Assembly (NCBI GenBank): GCA_902806565.1
Contig: CADCXA010000006.1
Coordinates: 2,542,001-2,606,000, forward strand
Length of the DNA: 64,000 nucleotides
Source of the DNA: Hypoxylon rubiginosum
Taxonomy: Eukaryota; Ascomycota; Sordariomycetes; Xylariales; Hypoxylaceae
Direction of reading: 5' to 3'
Shown here: piece by piece, positions 10,191-23,593 of the stretch
Layout of the letters: every line of letters starts with the position of its first letter
Position numbering within the stretch: the stretch's first letter is position 1
Made by a program: the position numbers and the translations under genes
Notes under the pieces: model-generated
Told to the model about the DNA's origin: nothing
The model's input: only the letters and a program-made list of their open reading frames with translations
Databases searched by the model: none

Positions 10191-12594
10191 TTATGCTCTT
10201 AATATTCCGTTCTGCGCGTGCTTCGTAGTTATGATTATGTCCACCACATCCACCGGCTGGTCGATGTCGTCGTCGAGGTACATGCGCTCGGCGGTGATGC
10301 GCACGTTGGGGACCAACTTCCCCTCGTCTTCCTCTGGCACCTCCCACGTATCCTTCGGCAGCGCCATCACCTTCGAGTACGGGGCGTCTTGCCAGTTATT
10401 CCATAGGTGGTAATATGCTGAGCGCGTATCGTTGAACCAGGGTAGCTTCTTGACTTCTTCTGTTTTCTCCTCTTCCTCCTCTTCCTCCTCTTCCTCCTCT
10501 TCCTCCTCTTCCTCCTCTTCCTCCTCTTCCTCCTCTTCCTCCTCTTCCTCCTCTTCCTCCTCTTCCTCCTCTTCCTCCTCTTCCTCCTCCTCCTCCTCCT
10601 CTTCTTCTTCTTCTTCTTCCTCTTCTTCGCCATCTTCTTCTTCATCTTCTTTTTCTTTGTCTGCTTCTTTTGCCATCGAGCCTACGCCTACGCGCTTACG
10701 TTTCCTAGCGCTGCTCCTCGTTACCCTTCGATTATTTCCCTCGTCAGCCTCTTCTCCGTTATTTTCTTCTTCGTTACCCTCTTCTTCGTTAGTTTTTTCT
10801 TCTTTAGTCTCTTCTTCGTCAACTTCTGCTACATCCGCCTTCGCTTCCTCACCCACCTCCTCCGCCTCCCCTCGGTGCTCCCCCGCCCCTATACTCTGCA
10901 TGTATTGCTCGTACGCAGCCGGCGTGATGTCGACGGGCATGAACGCAAAGTGCAGGTTCCCCGTCCCGTCCTCGTTCTCCCCCACGCGGGCTATGTTGAG
11001 CCCGAGCCCGTTCGAGTAGCTGTACTCGAACGCGAGGCACGCGACCCGGCCGTGCGTCGGCCCGAGCGCCCGCACGCAGCCGTCGTCGATGGCGACGTCG
11101 ACGGTGTCGGCGGCGATGCTCGAGGAGCACGGGACCAGCGTCACGAAGCGCCGGAGGATGATGTCGCCCACGCTGGGCCTGTACCGCGGCTGGCGCTCCA
11201 CGAGCAGCTGGCTCTGCCACTTCCCCAGGAGCTCGTAGTTCACGTGGGGCTGGGCCACGAGGTCGTTGACGACGATCTCGCGCGTCCGGCCGTAGAAGCC
11301 GCCCGTGCAGATGAAGAGCGGGACCGTGACGAACTTGAACACCTCGTCCTGCCGCCCGCAGACGAGCACGGCCGTCTTGACGCGCCTCAGCCGCGACACG
11401 GGGAGCCGGTGGCCGTGGCACACGGCGAGGTGCAGGCCAGACGCGACGAGAGGTAGGTCGATGCGGATGATACGGCCGACCTGCTCGGGCGCCGTGAGCA
11501 AAAAGTCCCAGCGCCGGAAATATTTTTTCGCCTCCTACATGGTTTTTCCTTTTAGTTCTTCCATATGGACACATGGAGATCATGAAATGTGCTACTGTTA
11601 TTACTAACCTTATACGAGACGAACGAACCCGACTCGCGGAAGTCCTCGGGGCTGCGCGCCAGGAACCCGAGGAGCGAGTCGTCCTCGTCGGGCTTCCACG
11701 CGATCGGCTCGTGGCCCAGCGCGTGCGCGTCGCTCTCGACGTACCGCGAGAACTGCGACACGACGCTGCCCCACGCGAACAGCGTGTGGTCTTCCGGGTA
11801 CGCCTTCATGATCTCTTCCTGCAGGCGCTGGAACGCCTTGGTGCCTTCGCCGTAGATCAGGGGCATGTTCACGTCGAAGATGCCGAGCAGGCAGTACGCG
11901 ACGTCCTCGTCGCGGGAGGTCTCCCTGTTCGCGGCCCAGCTCATCCTCTGGGCTATGCTGGCGAGCTGGACGTTCGCGCCGTTGAGGTACAGCTGGTCGA
12001 TATGCGTGATGTCCGATATACACGCCGCCAGCTCCGACTTGGTCCCAACTTGCTGCCAGTCCATGCTGTAGAAGACGACCTCGGATGGCGCGATTAATTC
12101 TTGGAGCGTCCATCCCCTCTCAAACCAGCGGCTCTTCCTGAGTCTCTTCTCTATCGTGGACAGCCTCAGGTTCTTGGCTACGTCGGCGAGGTAGGCGTAG
12201 CAGATGGCCGCATCCTGGTACCAGCGAAACATGGAGTTGATGGACTCGGTGAGCTCGGCACTGCTCGTCTGGTCGATGCAACATCTACGTTGTACGGTCA
12301 GCAGGCTGCCACCCGTAAAAATAACAACTCGATAGAAGTGCAATTTGTCTCCCATACTAGGACTCACGTGTCGACCCATACCCACTCGAGACCGTCTTGG
12401 GCGGCCTGCCGGCAGCAGTACTCTATCTTCCGGTAGCCCTTCTTCTTTTGAATGGCCGGCCAGGGAAGCGTCTGCCAATCCTGAAAAGATACTTCGTCGT
12501 CGCCCCAGGTGTGGGACAGAATTGCATACGGGGGGACGTCCGAGTACGACATGAAGGTGCGCATCTCGCCGCTGCACGAATTAAGGAGCCTCAT
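10191..12594 (-). CDS. HET-domain (heterokaryon incompatibility) protein with a poly-glutamate tract
   Basis: Three exons (introns 12285-12367 and 11535-11608) give 748 aa. The HET domain fills about residues 1-240: MRLLN start, PPYAILSHTWGDDEVSFQDW, WVWVDTCCIDQTSSAELTES, SRWFERGWTLQELIAPSEVV, then AYCLLGIFDVNMPLIYGEGT. HET proteins trigger cell death when incompatible hyphae fuse. Residues about 300-500 form a domain I do not recognise (RRWDFLLTAPEQVGRIIRID...); there is no NACHT, WD40 or ankyrin module. Then come an acidic Glu-rich linker, a possible nuclear signal (RVTRSSARKRKR), an uninterrupted run of 54 Glu (about residues 604-657), and a 91-residue C-terminus (LPWFNDTRSAYYHLWNNWQD). 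The start is the ATG at the canonical MRLLN. Both introns are required to keep the HET domain in frame. The next gene upstream encodes a membrane pseudo-protease on the same strand. Confidence 0.9.
10467..10628 (-). repeat. In-frame microsatellite coding 54 Glu (9-bp and 3-bp units)
   Basis: On the plus strand it is mainly CTC-CTC-TTC repeated about a dozen times, ending in CTC and TTC triplet runs. On the coding (minus) strand every triplet is GAG or GAA. All units are multiples of three, so gain or loss of units changes the length of the protein without breaking its frame. Confidence 0.95.
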
Positions 12595-13475
12595 GGCGCG
12601 AGCGGTACGACGGTACAACGCAAGATGCCGCCAGATCGAGTAATTGCAAGATAATGAGGCGCTCACAAGCCAATCGAAGCACGCAACAGACTGCAGTGTA
12701 GATTGATCTGGGGTGTGACGAACCAGCCTCTACATTTATATGTCAAGTGTAACCGTCCAGGCATGTCATCGGGCAAACCGTAAGTCTAGAAGGTAGAGAA
12801 GCTGAATAACTACACTTGGGCGGCTATCGTGGCACTGCTAGCCGAGCTGAACACAGCCCACTGCAGACACTGCAGATTGGGGGCCAAGCCAAGACGACCG
12901 CGACGCCATCGCTATTGTCCTGATGGAGGCTGTGTTGGATTGGCCTGCGAAGTGTACAAAAGAATCAGGAGATCCATTCCCATCTCACCGAGTTGAAGTC
13001 GTTTGCCGTTGGAATCGCAATGAACTTCCCATCCTCCTGGTGAGCAGATCCACTCCACACCCCCGGGCGCCTTTTAGGGGAGAGAGTACCCCTTGATTAG
13101 TAAGTCTATACTAGAGCGCCTACGTATGCTGTATTTATGTATAATGCAAAGAAATATCTAGCTAGGTACAAATCCTTCTTGGAAAACTGTAAGCTTGGAT
13201 TTAGTAACGTATCTACGATAAACCTCCTTGAATGGCATTTCTAACGTACCCTTCTGGAGTCTGTAGGTTATTAGACGCGTGACAAAGGCTGGCGGCTATA
13301 CCTACAGGATTGAAGTGCTTTACTTAACGCTTCGATTCGCAAAAACGAAGGCTGCTTCGGTAATTGAGCTCGTACTTGAGCTCTTACCCGACATATTCTC
13401 TTTACTATTAGGTGATTCGGCATACAATATCTACTCTATTTACTTGAAAATGGAGTGTAAACTAGCAGGAAATAA
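12595..13475. other. Intergenic between the HET gene and the pseudo-protease gene
   Basis: About 880 bp upstream of the HET start and downstream of the pseudo-protease stop. No supported gene; the longest frame (about 100 codons near 13279-13578, +) runs into the antisense of the next gene and shows no motif. Confidence 0.5.
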
Positions 13476-15431
13476 TCATCTACGATCTGGCGGTAAACTC
13501 GCTCCCTTAACCACCACAGGCTCTGCGGGCAGTTCTACGCAGCGCTCCTGGACATACAACTCCGCGGCTTCCGAGTAGCTAGGCATTTCACCTACTACAG
13601 GGTTGCCGCTGCCGTCGCGGAGCCCCCGCGCCTCGTAGATATCCATAGGCGTCCCGTGCAGTTCCGGTTTCTCGCTCAGCAGCTGCTGCTCGATTAGTAG
13701 CTTATTTTTCAAGTCGCGTTTCCTCTTCCATCGCCTCCGTGCGAGAAAGGCGCCGGTGGCGAGCAGGGCGGCGGCAATTGAGACGCCTACGCCAACTCCC
13801 GCCTTGGCTCCGGTGCTGAGGCTTCCTGCTAGGATGCCGGGGCTATTCGTACCCGACGGGGATGGTGGTGATGACAAGGATGAGGATGGAAGCAATGCCG
13901 TTGCCGACGTTGTTGTGGTTGTGAGGATCTTGAAGCCTTCTACGGCACGCCAAGAGGTAGGTAGGGGTGAACCGGCGTCGCTAGTTGAGCTCGTAACTGA
14001 CGGCTGGCTAGGCGCCAGAGTCGCAGAGGGAATAGGAGCTGACTTCCCACTAAACACGACAATATTCGACTCGTCGTCTTTAGCGTCGAGTTTGATAGGA
14101 GCCATTGCAACTTTGTTGTTGTACAGGTCAACTACAGTGTAGGCCGATCGAAGCAATGGGGCGGCCAAGGACCCCCCACCAATAATTCCAGAATCGTATA
14201 TCGCAAACTGGCACAAATCCTTCTCGATGGAATCAAAGTACGCCTGGAGCTCGCTAGGCGGCGGAGTGACGAGACTGCGCATACTAACATTGAGCTTCAG
14301 GGCCTCCGATCCGCCGAAACCAAAGGTGAAATAGCCTTCACTGTCTCGCATGGAGCACGGTACTACGGTGTATCTACCGTCTCTGGTTTCAAAAGCTCCC
14401 GTTATGTTCCGTACCTGAGCTACGACAGAGGTTGGGAGCGTCATGACTGATCCCATGTTGAAGCGAATCGGCGACGGTTGTTGTGCCCATATGTCATCTG
14501 TTCCCGTCGAGCTGCTTGCTGAAAGGGAGGTCATAATGATGTATACGGCATTCATTTCGCCCCCATTCTCCCACGGCTGATCATTTGTTTGGGACTCTGT
14601 GTAAGCTTCAAGACTGACCAAGTCGCCGTCGTAACGATTTGTATCAATAGCGCCAAATAAGAGCCCCCCGGCGTAATCATCTAATGACCAAGTATTAGTC
14701 TCGCATTGGGATGATTAGGTAGGTGGCTGAGCTTCAAGGGGACACCCTCGCTTGCTTACCTCCCTCTTGAAGCCATAAACTGAAAGCACGAGTTGCACTG
14801 TGTCCTGCTGCCTCCATATATTCAACTAAACCGGCAGACTTGTCGGAGTTACTAATAAGATATACGGCTGGCAGTAAATTGCTAGTATCTGATGTATAGT
14901 TGTATACTAGGGACATGTTAAAATTTGGCAGAGATGCACCCGCAAATTCGAGGTCATCGGCGAATGCAGGGCCTTCGAAATAGGCCGGGTCTGGATTCCA
15001 ATCCTTGAAACTAAACGATGAAGATAAACTCTGGTTAACTTCATTTCGATATCGCTGATGTTAGTATTACGCGTCTCGGAGAGGTATACAAGCCGCTGAA
15101 TAGGTTACTGACACGTTCCGAAACTGCATAGACTGTCCACATCTGTAGTGTTCATACATATTGTCATATTTGCAGATGCCATTAGAGTACCGAAAGAATT
15201 GGCATTTGTGAACTCGATCGCCATAGTCATAGGCTGCCCCGGCGTTCCGATTTTGACTTGCGATGTGTATTCATCTAGGCCATCGAGGTACTGTAGAGCG
15301 ACGGAACTAGGTGAACCAGCTCGGGGAAACAAGTTAGAATGCTGCTGTCCTAGATTGAGGAGCACTTGGCTAGAAACCAGCCCGAGACTGGCCAAGAACA
15401 CAAGTGATCTCAATGTCGCCAGAAGGTACAT
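13476..15431 (-). CDS. Type-I membrane protein with A1 aspartic-protease fold, catalytic motifs lost
   Basis: Three exons (introns 15029-15108 and 14681-14759) give 598 aa. Layout: signal peptide (LLATLRSLVFLASLGLVSSQ); pepsin-like domain (about 55-400) with YTSQVKIGTPGQPMTMAIEF, then DDYAGGLLFGAIDTNRYDGD and the late A1 signature APLLRSAYTVVDLYNNKVAM; Ser/Thr/Pro stalk (about 405-485); one membrane helix (AGVGVGVSIAAALLATGAFL, about 489-510); basic stop-transfer RRRWKRKRD; 85-residue cytosolic tail. The first DTG is replaced by EFT (about 73-75) and the second DSG by NMG (about 272-274), so it should not be an active protease. Family and topology are well supported; the role is unknown, with binding or sensing as inference. 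The first splice junction (acceptor at 15029) is less certain than the second. Confidence 0.8.
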
Positions 15432-16361
15432 CTTGAAAGGCTCCAAGTTGGCGTGATAGGGGCGTAGCTTGTAGCGAAGCTATCGCGCATGACGAACGGT
15501 AAGGCTCGAATAGGAGGTAACTTGCTAACGTATATCATCTAATATCTAGCTAAAAACACTCGACCGATAATGTCATTATATATAGGTGATCCGTCGACTT
15601 ACCTGTTGGTAATTTGCGGTACTTCGATGTCTGCTGCAGGGGCAGGAGAAGCTGTTTCATAACGTCGCACTCAGCGCTACAGCTACATATCTATACTTGA
15701 TTAAATATGCTTGGCAAAACCCGCCTGAAGCTGAGCTGAGACAATAGCTAGTAGTAATTTGACCGCCTAGAGATGAATTACCATAAGGCTGACTCGGGAT
15801 AAGAAAGTAAACTAAGAACAGGGGGACGAACGACGACTTCATCGAGGTATTTGCCTCTATTCTCCCTGAATTATTATATCTCAACTACTTCAAGAAAGTT
15901 AACAAGGTCCCATATATCAAGATAAATTATGAATATATATATATATATATATGTATATTCGAAGGCCACGGATGGAATCCAAGGTGCTCCTCTTCATTGT
16001 GCGAAGTTGCAATTGTGAGAGAACTGAGAGAAATCCTACAGCTGGCGAATTTATACAATATGGGCTGACAGCTGGCAAATAGCCCCAAATAATTTGGCGA
16101 CAGCCGTCACTGCCCGCAACCTGACGTACCTCTCGTCTATCTTGGGAGTTAAAGCGCCAGCAGACTCACAACTGACTCCTTCGCCGTCATCGTGGGTGCA
16201 AACAGTTCTCTATTGGAATATATATGCAATCTAATTCTGTACTCAGCCTACACCTTAGGTATCATCGAACTTCATTCATTCATTGAACAGTCTTCCTCTT
16301 AGTTCCCTCCCCGCTCTCACTCACCCAAGGTACGTACCTAGAACTTACTCGGGGAGCCAAC
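15432..16361. other. Divergent region between the pseudo-protease and FAD oxidoreductase genes
   Basis: 930 bp between two divergent start codons. It contains an (AT)10 run at 15933-15952 and a 61-codon minus-strand frame (15657-15842) that begins like a signal peptide (MKSSFVPLFLVYFLIPSQ) but leads to nothing recognisable. It could be a small secreted peptide, a gene remnant or chance. Confidence 0.5.
15933..15952. repeat. (AT)10 microsatellite
   Basis: Ten perfect AT units in the divergent intergenic region. Confidence 0.95.
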
Positions 16362-18221
16362 ATGCCACAGACAGGGGAGCTCCTCGATGGCCAATCTGGC
16401 TTGCCCGTCGATAATCCGACAAAGTCGTACTGGCACCGGGAACCCTCAGAGAAGCTACTCGACCACCGAACTACCAAGGAGCTACCCCGCTCCGCCGACG
16501 TGGTGATCGTGGGGAGCGGCATCACGGGGAGCTTCGCCGCGCACTTCCTAAAAGAGAAAAGGCCCGACCTGAATGTTGTGATGTTGGAGGCACGGGAGGC
16601 GTGTTGGGGGGCCACCGGAAGGGTAAGTAACACAGGAGTCTTTGTGCAACTACTACGTTCATCTCTTGGGCTTGGCTTTAGGGGGCTTGTTTGATGTGCT
16701 GATTTCAACCCCTTTACTCTCTCCTTACTCTACACATCTTATATTTATCTCATATTTTATCTCTTGTTTCACATTTAATTACATTCTCACACTCACTCAC
16801 TCACCCGCCGCTCTCAACAGAATGGAGGCCACTGCCAACCCGCCATCTACGCCGCCCAGGCGCACATCGCCTCCTTCGAGCTGCGCAACTTCGCCTACCT
16901 GAAGGCCCTGGTCGAGGACCTCTCCATCCCGTGCGACTGGCGCTCGACCAGCGGCGTCCACGCCTTCTACTCGGCCCCGCTGTTCGCCGAGGTGCGCCGC
17001 GTCGTCGACGACCTCGCCGGCGCGTACCCGGACCTGGCCGCCAACGTCGCCGTCGTCACCAAGGGCGAGGAGTCGGGCGAGTCGGGCAAGGACGGAGACG
17101 GTCTGGCCGGCACTCCGGCGTACCTGCTCGAGGGCGAGCGCCGCGAGCTCACGCTCGGCGGCCTGCGCGTCCCGGACGCCGAGGGCGCCGTCGTCCAGTG
17201 GAACGCGGCGAGCCTGTGGCCGTACAAGCTCGTCGCGTTCGTGCTGGAGCGGCTGCTCGCGGCCAACGGCGCGGGAGCAGAAGCGGCCGGATCCTTCAAT
17301 TTGCAGACCAACACGCCCGCCACGGGGCTCTCGGCCGCCTCGCCGCCCGCTAGCCTCAGCAGTCCCGGCGGAAGCAGCAGCAACAGCAACACGACGTCGC
17401 CCGTATGGACGGTACACACACCTCGCGGCACGGTCTCGGCGCCGCGCGTGCTGCTCGCGACCAACGCGTACACCTCGCACCTCCTCCCGTCCTTCGCGGA
17501 CCTGATCGTGCCGACGCGCGGCCAGGTCTCGGCGCTGAAGCCGCCGGAGCAGCAGCCCGCCGCGCCGTCCGACCCGCCCCTCGACATCGGCCACACGTAT
17601 TACATCGTCGGCGAGCCCGACAACGCCATGGAGCGCGACGACTACCTGGTCCAGCGGCCCCCTCCCCCGGCCGAGCTGGTCTTCGGCGGCGGGCGCCGGC
17701 ACGCCAAGGGGCGTGGTGTCGGCGTGTGGGACGACGGCTCTGTCGACGAGCCCGTCGCGTGGTACCTGCGCGGGGAGCTCGGCAGCGTGCTGGACCTATC
17801 GCTACACAGCCCGTCGTCGAAGACAGAAGGCGGCGGCGGCAGCCATCCAACAGTGAAGAAGCAGGATCTGGAGCCGACGTACGAGTGGACGGGCATCATG
17901 GGCTACAGCCGGGACGGTCACCCGTTCGTCGGCCGCGTGCCGTCTTCGCTAGGAGGCGGCCCCGACGACGACGACGACGCTGACGTGGGCCTGTACGTGT
18001 GCGCCGGCTACACGGGCCATGGAATGCCTAACGCGGTTCTCTCGGCCAAGGCCGCCGTCGATATGATGTACGGAGACGGAGACGGAGACGGGGCCGAGGT
18101 CGACCTGCCGCCCGAGTACGAGCTGACGGAGCAGCGGGTCGCGGCCGCGCGGCGCGGGGACGAAGTCGCCGTTGTGGACTCCAAGGGTACCTTGTACGCG
18201 GACTTCGGCCACCTGCTATGA
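16362..18221 (+). CDS. FAD-dependent oxidoreductase (DAO superfamily)
   Basis: Two exons (intron 16623-16820, T-rich, 198 bp, the longest intron here) give 553 aa. The Rossmann dinucleotide site is ADVVIVGSGITGSFAAHFL (GxGxxG near residues 52-57), followed by the acidic ribose-binding end of strand 2 (VVMLEARE) and the ATGRNGGHC loop, with NGGHC supplied by exon 2. The C-terminus has the family's FAD-contacting segment (YVCAGYTGHGMPNAVLSAKA). This is the fold of D-amino-acid, sarcosine and gamma-glutamylputrescine oxidases, which oxidise C-N bonds of amines and give H2O2. The substrate cannot be read from sequence. There is no signal peptide and no clear C-terminal peroxisomal tripeptide (it ends HLL). 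Exon 2 is strongly GC-rich and contains Ser/Gly/Asn inserts (SSPGGSSSNSNTT). The start is the first ATG and matches similar fungal proteins. Confidence 0.9.
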
Positions 18222-19198
18222 TTGGGGTATGAAGAAAGAGGAATGGAAATAGTACCTACTTCGTGTCCCTAGTCGGTACCTACCTAGGGAGGCAGGGGGG
18301 AGAATACGACGAGCAATGGCACAGATATAGCAAATATTACACGGCCCTAGGAAACTAGTTGTACGTATGTATATAATATAACATTCGTATAATACTAAGC
18401 AATAAAACCTGTTTCATACACATTACTCCGGCGGAGTGAAATAAGGCCAATTTAAAAAGGTGTTATTGTAAATGCAACTCAATGTTACATTCATTCGCGA
18501 GTATCTGCCGGCTACCAACCTAGACACAACACCCGAACGTTGGGGGGAAGGCCCCTATAGTCTCCGCAGGTGCTGGGTCCCTGTCGCGTACGCAAATGCC
18601 GATATGCCCCCTTTCTCTGTCTACCTAGACTATAGCAGCATGAAGGAGAGTACGGTCCCTCGTGGATATTCTACACTCTCCCTCCCGTCTCGCAAATTTC
18701 TCGCCTTCTTCCGGGGGTATACGTATAACAAACTCCTTCGTTTCCCTGTACGCTTTCGAATTAAACTCCAACACAGATGCTTTCCCTAATTTCCTTTATT
18801 CCCGCATTTTCTCGTCTTAAAAAAATGCTAATCCCATCGGCTGTGCTTCCTGCCGACAACCTTTTTCCCTTATCCGGCATCAAGTACGGGTTCGTGAGTT
18901 TCTAGTATGTCTAAAAAGGGTCCTTGGCGGTTAATGCTGGCCGAGTGTGAATAGAAAGTAGTGGTGAAACAAATTTGTAGGCAAAGAAGAGAGAAAAAAA
19001 GACTCAGGCCATCTTGATCGGTCAAGTTGTATGGACCATTTCATAACTACCACCAAAGTCGCTAAGACTGGACTCGGAAGAATCTCCTGTCGAAATGGGT
19101 GGTGTGGTGCTGCTACTACGATAATCCTCATAGATGCTGTTCAAATCGTCTCCGACGAGCTCAAGCAAGGGATACTGCATGTCTCTGGGAGGATGGCT
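18222..19198. other. Convergent 3' region, FAD oxidoreductase / SNF1 (about 1 kb)
   Basis: No supported gene. The stretch at 18255-18300 carries a GTACCTACCTAGG-type motif repeated elsewhere in the window. A 105-codon plus-strand frame (18472-18789) shows no domain or intron signal and is taken as chance. Confidence 0.5.
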
Positions 19199-21837
<2,639 letters not shown>

Positions 21838-22486
21838 CTTGTCGAAGGGGCAGAGGGGGAGCGGATGCGAAGCAGTTTTTCGGTGATGGCGAGGTTGATG
21901 AGATCGTCATGGAGTAACGTTCAACAACGAGGGGCTCATGGACTAGGGGCCGGGGGGCCGGGGTAGACAGGTCGAGCGACAGGGGACGGGAGGTGTGGAG
22001 TATGGTATGGATAAGGTGGTAGGAAGTACGAAGTAGAGGGGAGGGTGATTTAGTTGATAGTGATAGGTTGATCAGAGGTTGATAGGGGGCAAGTAGGGGT
22101 CGATAGGGTCGATAGGTTCGATGGATCGATAGGGTAGCGACAGACGCTTGGCAAAAAAGAAGGTGAATCTCTTGGCACCAAACGATGTAGAAAATGTCTT
22201 AGTGCGGCTATGCTATAAACTAAGGCGCATCAGCGCATCAGTAAAGAATACTTTAATTTTGTAGGGGGTGCTAGGTATGTTTATGGGTATCCAGTACCTG
22301 AGCAAACGTCACAACACCAAGCCTTGTTACTCGGTTGGTTTCGAGTCCAGGTACCAATCTTTTAGGTAAAGTTAAAAGTCGGAACAATGAGGTCAAATTC
22401 TCAACGTTGCTTTGAGGCTCTGTCTCAAATGCGCGAATCTAACTTTAAGCTTTTGCCTCCTTGATTTTACCATCACCAGTGACCAT

Positions 22487-22534
22487 ACTGGACCCGTTAG
22501 AAACTGGACCCGTTAGAAACTGGACCCGTTTGGA
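22487..22534. repeat. 16-bp tandem repeat, three copies
   Basis: Unit ACTGGACCCGTTAGAA, two exact copies and a third with changes at its end; a partial, further diverged copy follows up to about 22550. It lies about 0.65 kb upstream of the SNF1 start codon. Confidence 0.9.
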
Positions 22535-22554
22535 AACTCCCGTTTAGAAACCAA

Positions 22555-22624
22555 GGCAGTGGGCAGTGGGCAGTGGGCAGTGGGCAGTGGGCAGTGGGCA
22601 GTTGGCAGTTGGCAGTTGGCAGTG
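22555..22624. repeat. 7-bp tandem repeat, ten copies
   Basis: Unit GGCAGTG. Copies 1-6 are exact, copies 7-9 are GGCAGTT, and copy 10 returns to GGCAGTG. The block of variant copies suggests slippage or local duplication. Its position just beyond the 16-bp array makes this a small minisatellite patch. Confidence 0.95.
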
Positions 22625-23593
22625 GGGGTAGCAGATAAACTTACACGGATGATAAAAAACGATTAAAATATCGTTTTAGTTAGAGCAAAAAGATCTATCC
22701 GTACATACATACATGTACGATGTACGGAGCATACATTAGGTATGTATGGAGTGATGCAAGATCCCACCTTGTCAAATCTCCAAGCTCATTGTCATGTGAG
22801 CAGTTGCAGTTGGTGCCTTGCAGATGATGGAATCGAAGAAAAAGAGGACGGAAAACAAAGAGAATAGAATCGGTAAGATGTCAAGAGAAAAAGAAGATCA
22901 TCGGTCCCCGCCTCATCCGTAAGGAGGACCTTTCTAGCCATAGTAGCTAGGGATTGATAAACTCGCAAGCGATTGGCTTAAAACAAAACTCACATGTCAA
23001 AATGTCGAACGATCCGTGCAGCAGCATCTCTTGCTGCTCTAGTCCGAGATACATAGATAGTAGCACAAGCCTGTTTCGGAGGAAAGATCGCAGATCGCAC
23101 AAAGGCTATGACTTTGTTGCGTTCGCCATCGAGTTAGTTACCTACCTAAGCATGTACGTGCACTCAATTGGAAGGTATCGTCAGGGCAAAATCTTTGTGG
23201 ACTACGACTTGTGATACCCGGGCTCTGAGACAACGACTTTATTCGTACGCTTTTAATCAGATCGGGCATAGACAGCACAATGCAGGTCTCGGAAGGCAAC
23301 ATGGCTTGAAAGTCTCAGTAAGATACCGACATACGTAACACAAGCCTACGAACACGCTTACGTAGGATGTACTCATCTATTAGGCGTCAGGTACCGGATG
23401 AATCGGAGATATAGATTATGTATGTAGTTATGGTGTGTAGAAGTGTCCATGATATCACTCTTGGGTATTTTAACGCAGACGTGTAAGTCTTCTACTCCTT
23501 TTAAAGCTTTTCATATCAAATGTCCTATAACATATATTAGGACACAGCATGTATACACGCGTGTAGTCTTAGATGTTCCGTTACTGACGTAGT

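Larger units (their letters stand above)
21838..23593. other. SNF1 promoter side and 3' flank of the mitochondrial-protein gene (1.75 kb)
   Basis: Upstream of the SNF1 start lies purine-rich DNA with many GATAGG/TCGATAGG repeats (about 22045-22140), then two tandem arrays listed separately. Short frames here show no family features. No RNA gene is seen. Confidence 0.5.

Noticed and set aside
10432..11019. 195-codon plus-strand frame with a long Ser run
   Set aside because: Antisense of the Glu-coding microsatellite of the HET gene; Ser comes only from TCC/TCT on the opposite strand.
16797..17702. 301-codon minus-strand frame
   Set aside because: Antisense shadow of the GC-rich FAD oxidoreductase exon; no motif.
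18472..18789. 105-codon plus-strand frame between FAD oxidoreductase and SNF1
   Set aside because: No motif, no signal peptide, lies in convergent 3' flanks.
22555..22624. CRISPR-like array
   Set aside because: Directly joined 7-bp units without spacers; a minisatellite in a fungal genome.
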